Assembly (NCBI GenBank): GCA_050249415.1
Contig: JBFWQO010000001.1
Location: 310,001-374,000, forward strand
Direction of reading: 5' to 3'
Source: CADEFQ01 sp050249415
Lineage (GTDB): Bacteria; Pseudomonadota; Gammaproteobacteria; Steroidobacterales; Steroidobacteraceae
DNA: 64,000 bases
The notes under the pieces are model-generated. The model had not been told where the DNA came from and made no database searches. It saw nothing but the letters and a program-made list of their open reading frames with translations. The translations under genes were made by a program, and so were the position numbers. This document shows positions 34,886 through 43,270 of the stretch, one piece after another. Positions within the stretch are counted from its first letter, which is position 1. Each line of letters starts with the position of its first letter.

Positions 34886-36139
34886 ATGACCGCCATGACC
34901 GCGCAGGACCGCCGGCAGCTGCTGGACGCCGAGATCGCCGGAGCATTCCCCGATGCGCGCGGGCGCTTCGGGCCGTTCGGTGGCCGCTACGTACCGGAGA
35001 CCCTGATTCCCGCGATCGAACGACTCGAAGCGGGGCTGCGCGCGCATCTCGGCACCCCGGATTTCGAGCGCGAGCTCGCCGACGAGCTGCGCGGCTGGGT
35101 CGGGCGGCCGACCGCGCTCACGCATGCGCGTCGCCTCGGCGCGCGCTGGGGTGCCGAGGTGTGGCTGAAGCGCGAAGACCTCGCGCATACGGGTGCGCAC
35201 AAGATCAACAACGCGATCGGCCAGGCGCTGCTCGCGAAGCGTCTCGGCGCGCGCCGTGTCGTCGCCGAGACCGGGGCCGGGCAACACGGCGTGGCGAGCG
35301 CCGCGGCCTGCGCGCGCGTCGGCCTGCCTTGCACGGTCTACATGGGCGCGCTCGACATGGAGCGCCAGGCGCCGAATGTCGGGCGCATGCGCCTGCTCGG
35401 CGCGCAGGTGATGCCCGTGACCGAAGGGGACCGCACACTGCGCGCGGCGGTCGACGAGGCACTGCGCGACTGGGTCGCCGATCCGCTCGGCACGTACTAC
35501 CTCCTCGGTTCCGCGATAGGGCCGCATCCCTACCCGCTCCTGGTGCGGCAGCTGCAGACGATCATCGGGCGCGAAGCGCGTGCGCAGCTGCTCGACGCCG
35601 CGGGCGGCTTGCCGGACGCGCTCATCGCCTGCGTGGGCGGCGGCTCGAATTCGATCGGCCTCTTCCACCCGTTCCTCGCGGATACCGCGGTCGAGATCGT
35701 CGGCATCGAGGCGGGCGGACATGGCCGCGCGCTCGGCGAGCATTCCGCGACACTCGCGCTCGGTCGCCCGGGCATCCTGCAGGGGGCGTACTCGATGCTG
35801 CTGCAGGATCCGGATGGCCAGATCCAGGAAACGCATTCGATCTCCGCCGGGCTCGACTATCCGGGAGTCGGCCCGGAGCATGCGTTGCTGCAGGCCGTGG
35901 GGCGCGTGCGTTACGAGGTGGCGAGCGACGACGAGGCGCTCGCCGCGGTGAAGGAATGCTGCGAGTCCGAAGGTATCCTGCCCGCGCTCGAGAGCGCCCA
36001 CGCGCTCGCCGGCGCGCGCCGCTGGGCCGCCGCGCATCCCGGCAAGCGGATCCTGATAGGCCTCTCGGGCCGGGGTGACAAGGACATGCCGACACTGCAA
36101 CGCACGCTGATCGCGCAGATCGAAGCGGGGCGCGCATGA
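34886..36139 (+). CDS. trpB: Tryptophan synthase beta subunit
   Basis: 417 residues. The PLP lysine is Lys106 in HTGAHKINNA; phosphate-binding GGGSNSIG follows. It condenses indole with serine. The N terminus has about 20 residues before the conserved FGPFGGRYVPETL block, slightly long. Overlaps trpA by 4 bases, which is the usual coupling for making the alpha2-beta2 complex. Confidence 0.96.
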   Translation: MTAMTAQDRRQLLDAEIAGAFPDARGRFGPFGGRYVPETLIPAIERLEAGLRAHLGTPDFERELADELRGWVGRPTALTHARRLGARWGAEVWLKREDLAHTGAHKINNAIGQALLAKRLGARRVVAETGAGQHGVASAAACARVGLPCTVYMGALDMERQAPNVGRMRLLGAQVMPVTEGDRTLRAAVDEALRDWVADPLGTYYLLGSAIGPHPYPLLVRQLQTIIGREARAQLLDAAGGLPDALIACVGGGSNSIGLFHPFLADTAVEIVGIEAGGHGRALGEHSATLALGRPGILQGAYSMLLQDPDGQIQETHSISAGLDYPGVGPEHALLQAVGRVRYEVASDDEALAAVKECCESEGILPALESAHALAGARRWAAAHPGKRILIGLSGRGDKDMPTLQRTLIAQIEAGRA

Positions 36140-36933
36140 GCGCCGCGTCGCGGGCGCTTGCGCCGCACGCGCGCATCGAAGCGGCGATCCGGGCGGCGGG
36201 TACGCGCGGCGGGCCGGCGCTCGTCGCCTTTCTCACGGCGGGGTATCCGCGCCGCGAGCGTTTCCGTGCCGACCTCGCGGCGGTGGCGGGCGCGGCCGAT
36301 GTGGTCGAGATCGGCGTGCCGTTCACGGATCCGATGGCGGACGGCGTGACGATCCAGCGCTCGAGCCGCGCCGCGCTCGCGCAGGGCGTGACGCTGCGCT
36401 GGATCCTCGGGGAACTCGCGGCGATGCCGCCCGTGGCGGCGCCGCTGCTGCTGATGAGCTATCTCAATCCGCTGCACGCGTTCGGCTACGCGGAGCTCGC
36501 CGCGGCCGCGGAGCAGGCGCGCGTCGCCGGGTTCATCGTGCCCGACCTGCCGTTCGACGAGGGCGGTGCGCTGCGTGAATCGCTCGAGGCGCGCGGCATC
36601 GCGCTCGTGCAGATGGCGACGCCCGTCACGACCCCCGGGCGGCTCGCGCAAGTCTGCGCCGCGAGCCGTGGCTTCGTGTATGCGGTCACGATGACGGGCA
36701 CGACGGGCCGCCGCGTCGCGGTGCCGGACGATGCGATCGCCTACCTCGACCGCGTGCGCGCGGCGACGAGCGTACCGGTGTGCGCCGGCTTCGGCATCCG
36801 CTCGGCGGAGCAGGTCGCGCGGCTCGCCGGCCACGTCGACGGCGTCATCGTCGGCTCGGCGCTCGTCGAGGTGCTCGAGCGCGGGGAGGATCCGGCCGCC
36901 TGGCTGCGGGCATTGCGACCCGCCACCGCATGA
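36136..36933 (+). CDS. trpA: Tryptophan synthase alpha subunit
   Basis: 265 residues. FLTAGYP and the catalytic Glu/Asp in VVEIGVPFTDPMADG are visible; GFVYAVTMTGTTG and CAGFGIRSAEQV complete the phosphate site. It cleaves indole-3-glycerol phosphate and tunnels indole to TrpB. Its TGA overlaps the ATG of an MFS exporter gene, so the operon continues past the biosynthetic genes. Confidence 0.95.
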   Translation: MSAASRALAPHARIEAAIRAAGTRGGPALVAFLTAGYPRRERFRADLAAVAGAADVVEIGVPFTDPMADGVTIQRSSRAALAQGVTLRWILGELAAMPPVAAPLLLMSYLNPLHAFGYAELAAAAEQARVAGFIVPDLPFDEGGALRESLEARGIALVQMATPVTTPGRLAQVCAASRGFVYAVTMTGTTGRRVAVPDDAIAYLDRVRAATSVPVCAGFGIRSAEQVARLAGHVDGVIVGSALVEVLERGEDPAAWLRALRPATA

Positions 36934-38132
36934 CGCATCAACCCAACCCGAGCCCGACGCTCGGGCTCGCTGCATTGCTCGCGTTCCTGTCGATGTTGAG
37001 CCCGTTCTCGCTCGACACTTTCTTCCCGTCGTTTCCCGCGATCGCGCAGGAGTTTTCGCTCACGGCGCTGCAACTGCAGCAGACCATCACCGTGTACCTC
37101 GTGCCCTACGGGCTCACGCTGCTGCTCCACGGGCCGCTGTCGGACGCCTACGGGCGCCGGCGCGTGATCCTCACCGGCGTATCGCTCTACACGCTCGCCT
37201 CGCTCGCGTGCACGCTCGCGCCGGATTTCGGCTCGCTGCTCGTGTTTCGCGCGCTGCAGGGCGCGACCGCCGGCGCGGGCATGGTCGTCGCGCGCGCGGT
37301 GGTGCGCGACCTCTACGCCGGGCACGAGGCGCAGCGCCTGATGTCGATGATCACGATGCTGTTCGGCTTCGCACCGGCGGTCGCGCCGGTGATCGGTGGC
37401 TGGGTGCACGTGTGGTTCGGCTGGCGCGCCGTGTTCCTGTTCCTCGTGTTGCTCGGCCTCGCGATGGTGATCGTCAGCTGGTGGCGGTTGCCCGAGACGC
37501 ATCCGCCGGAGCGGCGATTCGCGTTGCAGTTCGGCTCGCTGATCGGGCTCTCGTGGCGCATCGCGACCCATCGCGAATTCCTGTTGCTGTCGCTCGCGGT
37601 CGGCTTGCACTTCGCCTCGGTGATCGCCTACATCGGCGCGGCGCCCGCGATCGTGCTCGAGCGCTGGCAGCTCGGTGAAACGCAGTTCGCGATGCTGTTC
37701 CTCCCGGTGATCGGCGGGTTCATCGCGGGGGCCTTCACGTCGGGCCGCATGGCCGGGCGCGTGTCGCCGCGCGTGCAGTGCCAGGCGGGCTTCATGGTCT
37801 CGGTGACTGCGGCGCTCGTCGCGAGCGTCGCGCTGGCGGTCGCGCCGTCGGTGCCGGTCCCGGTCCAGCAGGGGCTCATCTTCGCCGTGGCCTACGGCGT
37901 GCAACTCGTGGGGCCGATCATCACGCTGCGCCTGCTCGACCTGTTCCCCGACACGCGCGGCGCCGTGTCGTCGGTACAGGGATTCGTCGCGATCATGATC
38001 ATGGCCGTGACGATGGGCGCGGTGGTTCCCGCCCTGCACGGTTCGCTGCTGCTACTCGCGCTCGGGGCGCTCGGCGGCGCCCTGGCCGGCTGGGGGCTGT
38101 GGCGCATGGCGTGGGCGGCCCCATCGCGGTAG
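36930..38132 (+). CDS. Bcr/CflA-family MFS efflux transporter
   Basis: 400 residues, about twelve membrane helices. The opening SPFSLDTFFPSFPAIAQEF and the loop motif HGPLSDAYGRRRVIL are typical of the Bcr/CflA (DHA1) drug/metabolite branch. It is a proton antiporter in the inner membrane. ATG 36930 lies in the trpA stop (ATGA), so it is the eighth gene of the trp operon and subject to the same attenuation. Export of an aromatic compound or Trp-derived metabolite is possible but not shown. Confidence 0.9.
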   Translation: MTHQPNPSPTLGLAALLAFLSMLSPFSLDTFFPSFPAIAQEFSLTALQLQQTITVYLVPYGLTLLLHGPLSDAYGRRRVILTGVSLYTLASLACTLAPDFGSLLVFRALQGATAGAGMVVARAVVRDLYAGHEAQRLMSMITMLFGFAPAVAPVIGGWVHVWFGWRAVFLFLVLLGLAMVIVSWWRLPETHPPERRFALQFGSLIGLSWRIATHREFLLLSLAVGLHFASVIAYIGAAPAIVLERWQLGETQFAMLFLPVIGGFIAGAFTSGRMAGRVSPRVQCQAGFMVSVTAALVASVALAVAPSVPVPVQQGLIFAVAYGVQLVGPIITLRLLDLFPDTRGAVSSVQGFVAIMIMAVTMGAVVPALHGSLLLLALGALGGALAGWGLWRMAWAAPSR

Positions 38133-38171
38133 ATTCGGACCCCGGCCGGCGGGGAAGGCGGCGAGGGGGCT

Positions 38172-38873
38172 ATGCAAGACGTCGACGTCATCACCGTCGC
38201 GAACCGGTTTCGCGGCCCGGAGAGCTCCGCCAACGGTGGCTACTTCGCGGGCCTCGTATCGGCACGTTCACCGGGCCCGGTCACGGTGCGGCTCCTCGCG
38301 CCGCCGCCGCTCGAGGAGCCGATGATCGTGAAGCGCGACGGCGTGGTGCTGCGCATTGCCAGCGGCGATACGGCCATCGCCGAGGCGCGTGCGATGGACA
38401 GCAGGCTGCCCGTCGCGCCGCCGCCGCCGCCCTATGAAGCGGCGCTCGAAGCGTCGCGGCACTACAGCGGCTTCCGGCACCACGACTTTCCGGAATGTTT
38501 CGTCTGCGGCACCCGCCGCGAGCGGGGCGACGGGCTGCGTATCTTCGCGGGGCCCTGGGGAGAGGGCATCGTCGCCGCGCCGTGGGTCCCGGATGCCTCA
38601 CTCGCCGGCGATGACGGCAAGGTCTCCGGCGAGTACATGTCGGCCGCGCTCGACTGTCCCGGCTATTTCGCCGCGCAGGTCGAGCGGCCGATGCTGCTCG
38701 GCGAGTTCACGGTCCACGTCGATCGGCGCGTGCACATCGACGAGCCCTGCGTGGTGATCGGCTGGCGCCTCGGTTCGAGCGGGCGCAAGCATGTCGTCGG
38801 TACGGCGCTGTTCGACGAGGACGGCGAACTGTGCGCGCGGGCGCTGGGGCTCTGGATCGAAGCACGCGCCTGA
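38172..38873 (+). CDS. Hotdog-fold-like protein of unknown function
   Basis: 233 residues, no signal or membrane helix. A conserved-looking centre FPECFVCGTRRERGDGLRIF is followed by a C-terminal half that reads like a thioesterase-type hotdog domain (CPGYFAAQ, MLLGEFTVHVDRRVHIDEPCVVIGW, ALFDEDGELCARALGLWIEA). The Cys-x2-Cys pair of the centre may bind metal. It could hydrolyse an acyl-CoA, but no catalytic residue was identified. It stands alone, with a purine-rich ribosome site (GGCGAGGGGG) before ATG 38172. Confidence 0.6.
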   Translation: MQDVDVITVANRFRGPESSANGGYFAGLVSARSPGPVTVRLLAPPPLEEPMIVKRDGVVLRIASGDTAIAEARAMDSRLPVAPPPPPYEAALEASRHYSGFRHHDFPECFVCGTRRERGDGLRIFAGPWGEGIVAAPWVPDASLAGDDGKVSGEYMSAALDCPGYFAAQVERPMLLGEFTVHVDRRVHIDEPCVVIGWRLGSSGRKHVVGTALFDEDGELCARALGLWIEARA

Positions 38874-38908
38874 ACGGCGACCGGCGCCGCAGCGTCGACA
38901 TCAGTCTC

Positions 38909-39307
38909 CTCACGGGTCGAGCGCGCCGCCCGCGGCGGCGTGCCCTCGACACGGCGGCGCTCGGCGCATTGTGTCGCGGCAGCAGAATCGTCGGCAGTCG
39001 CCTCGCGCGGCTCGCCGTGTCTCGGCGCTCTCCACGTTCGTCGCCCGATGTCGACGCCGCGTTGCCGGTGGTCGCTCAGGAGCGATGCGCCGATCCTCCG
39101 CGCGCGTCGACGGTCACACCTCTGTACCCGCCGCACGTTGCTCGGCGTACGGGCGCGGCCACACGTCCGGTAACGAGCGTGGAGAGCGCCGAGGAGCGGC
39201 GAGCTGCGCGAGGCGTCCACTCTTCCTTCAGATCCCGGTGAGCCCATGCGCCGAGCGCCGCCGCGACGAGGGCACACCGTCGGTAGACGGTGCGCTCGAC
39301 CCGCGAG
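38909..39307. repeat. Large imperfect inverted repeat in gene-free DNA
   Basis: 38909-38970 is matched in reverse complement by 39246-39307, and 39002-39041 by 39173-39212 (40 bases, few mismatches), giving two arms of about 133 bases around a centre of about 130. A further inverted pair is 38877-38904 with 39048-39075. The middles of the arms have diverged. No credible gene lies in 38874-39451; open frames there are repeat artefacts. Confidence 0.75.
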
Positions 39308-39470
39308 GCGCCGGACGTGTGGCCGCGCCCGCGCGTCGCGCCCGCGCGACGCCGGACGTGTGGCCGGGCCTGCGCGCCGCGAGCGCGCGACGCCGGACGT
39401 GTGGCCGGACCTGCGCGCCGCGAGCGCGCGATGGCGGGCGTGTGGCCGCGCCTATGCGCCTCGGGTACGA
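39307..39470. repeat. 41-bp tandem repeat, four copies
   Basis: GGACGTGTGGCC recurs at 39313, 39354 and 39395 and as GGGCGTGTGGCC at 39436, exactly 41 bases apart, with well conserved flanks (CGCGCCGCGAGCGCGCGACGCC). An inverted copy of the core lies at 39151-39170. The last unit runs into the 3' end of ubiB, whose stop (39452-39454) lies inside it. Confidence 0.85.
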
Positions 39471-41101
39471 CGCGTCGAGAGGGCCATGAGCGTCGCGACC
39501 GCCACCAGCGCCCAGCCGGGCCACGCGGGATCACGGTCGAGTGCGAGCCAGACGATGCCGCCGAGGAGCGCCGCGGCGGCGAACAGCATGCGATCGCGCC
39601 GTCGTTGCGTATCGTGCAGAGCGCGCCGCAGCTCGTCGACGCCCCGCGCCTCGACCTGCAGTCGCAGCGAGCCGTCCTGCGCGCGCTGGACGGCGCCGCT
39701 GATCAGCGGCGGCAGGCTGCGCAGCGCCGCGACGAGCTCCGGCAGCTGTGCGCGCAAGCCCTCGACGAGCTGGCGCCCGCTCACCCGTTCGCGCATCCAC
39801 GCGCGCAGGATCGGACTCGCGGTCGCGAAGACGTCGAGATCGGGATAGAGCTCGCGGCCGAGTCCCTCGATGTTGAGCAGCGTCTTCTGCAGCAGGATCA
39901 GCTGCGGCTGGATGCGCATGTCGAAGCGGCGCGAGATCTCGAACAGGCGCAGCAGCACCGTGCCGAAGGAAATGTCCTTCAGCGGCTTCTGGAAGATCGG
40001 TTCGCAGACCGTGCGCACGGCCGATTCCATCTCGTCGACCCGTGTGTGCGGCGGCACCCAGCCCGATTCGAGGTGCAGTTCCGCGACGCGCCGGTAGTTG
40101 CGGTCGAACACCGCGAGGAAGTTCTCGGCGAGGTAATGCTGGTCGCGCGGATCGAGGGTGCCGACGATTCCGAAGTCGATTGCCGCGTAGCGCGGATGGG
40201 CCGGGTCGTCGACCAGCACGAAAATGTTGCCCGGATGCATGTCGGCGTGAAAGAAATTGTGCCGGAACACCTGTGTGAAGAAGATCTCGACGCCGTTCAC
40301 GGCGAGCGCGCGGATGTCGGTGCCCCTGGCGCGCAACTGCGCCATGTCGCTGATCTGGATGCCGCGGATGCGCTCCATCACCATCACGTCGGCGCGACAC
40401 AGGTCCCAGTGCACCTCCGGCACGTACAGGAGGTCGGAGCCCTCGAAGTTGCGCTTCAGCTGCGAGGCATTGCCGGCTTCGCGCATCAGGTCGAGCTCGT
40501 CGAGGACCGTCTTCCGGTACTCCTGCACCACCTCGATCGGCCGCAGCCGCCCGCTGCCCTTCCACCACCGTTCGGCGAGCGCCGCGAGCGCATCGAGCAC
40601 CTCGAGGTCGCGCTCGATCACCTCCCGCATGCCGGGACGCAACACCTTGACGACGACTTCGCGGCCGTCCTCGAGGTGTGCGACGTGCACCTGCGCGATC
40701 GACGCTGCGGCGAGCGGGGTTTCGTCGAAGTTGCGAAAGACGGTCGTGACCGGTTGGCCGTATGCCTGCTCGATGGTCGCGCGTGCGATCCCGCCCGGAA
40801 ACGGCGGCACGCGGTCCTGCAGCTTCGCGAGCTCGTCCGCGATGTCGAGCGGCAGCAGGTCGCGGCGTGTCGACACGGCCTGTCCGAACTTGACGAAGAT
40901 CGGGCCGAGCTCCTCGAGCGCGAGCCGCAGGCGCTCGCCGCGCGAGGCGCCGTGGCGACGGGCGAACCAGGCCCACGGCGAGGCGAGGTGCAGGTAACGC
41001 AGCGGGCGATACAGGTGCGTCGCCCGCACGAAGTCGTCGAGCCCGTGCCGCACGAGCACGCGCTGGATCTCGATCAGGCGCGCGAGCACGCGCGCTTTCA
41101 A
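39452..41101 (-). CDS. ubiB: UbiB, ubiquinone biosynthesis ABC1-family kinase-like protein
   Basis: 549 residues. The KxGQ-type motif appears in FVKFGQAVSTRRDLLP, the catalytic-loop-like HADMHPGN and the DFG-like AIDFGIVG. Two C-terminal hydrophobic helices (LFAAAALLGGIVWLAL; WPGWALVAVATLMAL) anchor it in the inner membrane. It is a member of the COQ8/ADCK family that assists ubiquinone hydroxylation. Last gene of ubiE-ubiJ-ubiB, overlapping ubiJ by 4 bases. Its C-terminal codons lie in a repeat array. Confidence 0.95.
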   Translation of the reverse strand: MKARVLARLIEIQRVLVRHGLDDFVRATHLYRPLRYLHLASPWAWFARRHGASRGERLRLALEELGPIFVKFGQAVSTRRDLLPLDIADELAKLQDRVPPFPGGIARATIEQAYGQPVTTVFRNFDETPLAAASIAQVHVAHLEDGREVVVKVLRPGMREVIERDLEVLDALAALAERWWKGSGRLRPIEVVQEYRKTVLDELDLMREAGNASQLKRNFEGSDLLYVPEVHWDLCRADVMVMERIRGIQISDMAQLRARGTDIRALAVNGVEIFFTQVFRHNFFHADMHPGNIFVLVDDPAHPRYAAIDFGIVGTLDPRDQHYLAENFLAVFDRNYRRVAELHLESGWVPPHTRVDEMESAVRTVCEPIFQKPLKDISFGTVLLRLFEISRRFDMRIQPQLILLQKTLLNIEGLGRELYPDLDVFATASPILRAWMRERVSGRQLVEGLRAQLPELVAALRSLPPLISGAVQRAQDGSLRLQVEARGVDELRRALHDTQRRRDRMLFAAAALLGGIVWLALDRDPAWPGWALVAVATLMALSTRRTRGA

Positions 41102-41694
41102 CCCGGCCCCGGCGGCGTGAGCTGCGCGATGCGCGCGGCGAGGCGGTCGATGTCCTCGCGCGCACGGTCGACGTCGGCGAAGAACGCCTCCGCCTCGGCG
41201 CGAGGCACGAGGTCGGCGCGCTCGTGCGCGAGGTATTCCGCGATGTTGCGTGTGCCCGTGGTCGCGAGCCGGCGGCCGAAACGGAGCACGCCGGCCGCGG
41301 CGCGCCCGAGACGGTGGGCCGCGGCGTCGCCGATGAGCTGCGCCATCTCCTCCTCGATGTCGGGCCGGAGCAGGCGCACGAGTTCGCGAAACTGCTGCGC
41401 GAGCTGCGCATCGCCGTCGACGCGCACGTCGCCGCGACGGATCACGTCTTCGGCGTCAGGGCCCGCGAGCGCGAGGAGACTGATCGGCGTGCCGTGAAAC
41501 TCCGCACCAGCCGGATCGGCGTCGCTCCGCAGCAGCGAGAGCCGCTCACCGTCGGAGCGCAGCACGGCGCGCAGTGCAAGACCATCGACCGAGACCGCGA
41601 CACCCTTGCCGGCGAGTTCGGCGCACAGCGCGCGGGCGCGCGGCGAGCGCGGCAGGTTGCGGTTGAGCAGGCGCCCGGCGGCTTCCGTGAACAT
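41098..41694 (-). CDS. ubiJ: UbiJ, SCP2-domain ubiquinone biosynthesis accessory factor
   Basis: 198 residues. An N-terminal SCP2-like lipid-binding domain (residues ~25-110; LSLLRSDADPAGAEFHGTPISLLALAG) is followed by a helical tail. Position between ubiE and ubiB is diagnostic. In E. coli UbiJ binds ubiquinone intermediates in the Ubi complex. ATG 41694 is chosen, 8 bases after the ubiE stop region. Confidence 0.92.
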   Translation of the reverse strand: MFTEAAGRLLNRNLPRSPRARALCAELAGKGVAVSVDGLALRAVLRSDGERLSLLRSDADPAGAEFHGTPISLLALAGPDAEDVIRRGDVRVDGDAQLAQQFRELVRLLRPDIEEEMAQLIGDAAAHRLGRAAAGVLRFGRRLATTGTRNIAEYLAHERADLVPRAEAEAFFADVDRAREDIDRLAARIAQLTPPGPG

Positions 41695-41702
41695 CGTCCG
41701 GC

Positions 41703-42458
41703 TCAGTACCGGTAGCCGCGGTGTACCGCGACGATGCCGCCGGTGAGGTTGTGGTAGCGACAACCTTCGAGGCCGGCGTCCTGCATCATCGCGAGCAGCG
41801 TGTCCTGGTCGGGATGCATGCGGATCGATTCGGCGAGATAGCGATAGCTCGCCTCATCCTTCGCGACGACGCGGCCGAGCAGCGGCAGCAGCCTGAACGA
41901 ATAGGCATCGTAGAGCGGGCGCAGCGCGTCGGCGGGTCGCGAGAACTCGAGCACGATGAGTTGCCCGCCCGGCTTCAGCACGCGCCGCATCGACGCGAGC
42001 GCCTGCGGCTTGTCGGTCACGTTGCGCAGCCCGAACGCGATCGTCACGCAGTGGAAACTCCCGTCGGCGAACGGCAGCCGTTCGGCGTTCGCCTGCACGC
42101 ACTCGACGCCGCGCAGGCGCCCCGCGTCGATCAGGTGGTCGCGCCCGTGCGCGAGCATCGCGGCATTGATATCGGTCAATACGACGAGCCCCCGGGAACC
42201 GACCTGTTTCGCGAGCCCGAGCGCGATGTCGCCCGTGCCGCCGGCGACATCGAGCGCGATCTGTCCCGGGCGCAGCCCCGTCAACGACAACGCGAAACGC
42301 TTCCACAGCCGGTGCACGCCACCGGACATCAGGTCGTTCATCAGGTCGTAGTTGTCGGCCACCGAGTCGAAGACGCCCCGCACGCGGTGCGCCTTGTCTT
42401 CGCGGCGAACGCGCTCGTAGCCGAAATCGGTGGTGCTGTCTGTCGCGCTCGGGCTCAA
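41703..42458 (-). CDS. ubiE: UbiE/MenG C-methyltransferase
   Basis: 251 residues. SAM-binding motif DVAGGTGDIALGLA, then TDINAAML and ANAERLPFADGSFH; signature VFDSVADNYDLMNDLMSGGVHRLWKR at the start and YHNLTGGIVAVHRGYRY at the end. It methylates the quinone ring in ubiquinone synthesis. First gene of the ubi operon. Confidence 0.96.
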   Translation of the reverse strand: MSPSATDSTTDFGYERVRREDKAHRVRGVFDSVADNYDLMNDLMSGGVHRLWKRFALSLTGLRPGQIALDVAGGTGDIALGLAKQVGSRGLVVLTDINAAMLAHGRDHLIDAGRLRGVECVQANAERLPFADGSFHCVTIAFGLRNVTDKPQALASMRRVLKPGGQLIVLEFSRPADALRPLYDAYSFRLLPLLGRVVAKDEASYRYLAESIRMHPDQDTLLAMMQDAGLEGCRYHNLTGGIVAVHRGYRY

Positions 42459-42541
42459 TTCCGGACCTCGTTCGGGTGGTCATTCTAGCGCGCCGCCCTG
42501 CGCCGCAGTACGGACGGGAGCCGTGGAACGGCTGTTGCGTC

Positions 42542-42571
42542 TTTACAAGTCCGCGGAATTTCGCTGACAAT
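42542..42571 (+). promoter_or_regulatory. Intergenic promoter of a candidate small RNA
   Basis: TTTACA (42542-42547) and GACAAT (42566-42571), spacing 18. It points towards the hairpin and T-run at 42618-42651 and away from ubiE. No protein gene lies between. Confidence 0.4.
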
Positions 42572-42577
42572 CCGCGC

Positions 42578-42651
42578 CACGTTCGAGCCCGCGAGGGCTG
42601 TCGATACGGGGGTCTGAGGGCCGGGCGCCGCAAAGTGCCCGGCCCTTTTTT
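42578..42651 (+). ncRNA. Candidate small RNA of about 74 nt
   Basis: A promoter-like pair ends at 42571 and a terminator ends at 42651, with no open frame between. The predicted RNA has a short hairpin (AGCCC-GCGA-GGGCT near 42586-42599), a purine-rich single strand and the terminator stem. It resembles the general layout of Hfq-type small RNAs, but no known family was recognised. Confidence 0.35.
42618..42651 (+). terminator. Rho-independent terminator
   Basis: GGGCCGGGC (42618-42626) pairs with GCCCGGCCC (42637-42645) and six T follow (42646-42651). The T-run is on the plus strand, where no protein gene precedes it; DUF971 on the minus strand ends in the run itself. Confidence 0.8.
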
Positions 42652-43006
42652 ATTCCCTGGCGCGTTGTTGCGCGCCTTCCTGCGACGGCGGCATCTCGAG
42701 TTGCCGACCCAGTTCGTGCAGGTATTTCCAGGTGTAGAGCCCCGTGTCGTGGCCGTCGTCGAACACGAGGCGCACGGCGTAGTGGCCCACGGGTTCCACG
42801 GCATCGATCCGCACATTCTCCTTGCCGGTCACCAGGACCCGCTGGCCGCGCCCGTGACCCTGCACCTCCGCCGACGGCGAATTGACGCGCAGGAACTCGA
42901 ACGGCAGGTCGAAAGTGCGCCCATCGTCGAAGCTGACGGTGAGCAACCTCGATTTGCGGCGCAGGCGGATCAGGGAACAGGACAACGTGGCCATCGTACT
43001 CGCCAT
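42650..43006 (-). CDS. DUF971 (GBBH-like N-terminal) domain protein
   Basis: 118 residues. The single DUF971 domain is recognised by LTVSFDDGRTFDLPFEFLRVNSPSAEVQG and VRLVFDDGHDTGLYTWKYLHELG. This small beta-rich domain occurs alone or fused to gamma-butyrobetaine hydroxylase and to Fe-S proteins; function alone is unclear. Its placement between ubiE and hslV-type genes is common in gammaproteobacteria. A second in-frame ATG four codons later is possible. Confidence 0.88.
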   Translation of the reverse strand: MASTMATLSCSLIRLRRKSRLLTVSFDDGRTFDLPFEFLRVNSPSAEVQGHGRGQRVLVTGKENVRIDAVEPVGHYAVRLVFDDGHDTGLYTWKYLHELGRQLEMPPSQEGAQQRARE

Positions 43007-43049
43007 TATCGCTCATTCGACGCGCCGCGCGCGGCACACGGCCAAGGCG

Positions 43050-43217
43050 GCGAACGGCGAACAGCGAACGGCGACCAGCCAGAGGCGCGCGACCTGCCCG
43101 CACTGCGGGCAGGGGCGGGCCGTACGCGGCCCGCCCATTCTGGCTGTTCGCCGTTCGCCGCCCGCCGTTCGCCACTGGCCGCCCGCCCCTTCTGGCTGCC
43201 CGCCGCCCGCTGTTCGC
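43050..43217. repeat. Inverted pair of heptamer arrays with internal hairpins
   Basis: Forward units GCGAACG, GCGAACA, GCGAACG, GCGACCA and GCCAGAG fill 43050-43084. Reverse-complement units (TGTTCGC, CGTTCGC, CGCCCGC and variants, with CTGGC closers) fill 43140-43217. Between them lie two perfect hairpins: CCTGCCCGC/GCGGGCAGG (43093-43113) and GGGCGGGCCG/CGGCCCGCCC (43113-43136). The whole could fold as one long structure. Confidence 0.85.
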
Positions 43218-43218
43218 T

Positions 43219-43224
43219 TATACT
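43219..43224 (+). promoter_or_regulatory. -10-like TATACT of the 2-oxoacid oxidoreductase operon
   Basis: TATACT matches TATAAT at 5 of 6 positions and begins one base after the inverted heptamer array, so any -35 lies inside the repeat. It is 46 bases from the first start codon. Confidence 0.4.
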
Positions 43225-43270
43225 TGGCCGACGGCCCGCCGCTTGTGGCGTCGTAGTTCCGCTTCGTCGA

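Noticed and set aside
39076..39534. Minus-strand open frame of about 152 codons in the repeat island
   Set aside because: The translation only reflects the 41-bp and inverted repeats, has no ribosome site, and overlaps the end of ubiB.
42578..42600. tRNA-like GTTCGA before a hairpin
   Set aside because: No acceptor, D or anticodon stems could be drawn; the match to a T-loop is by chance.
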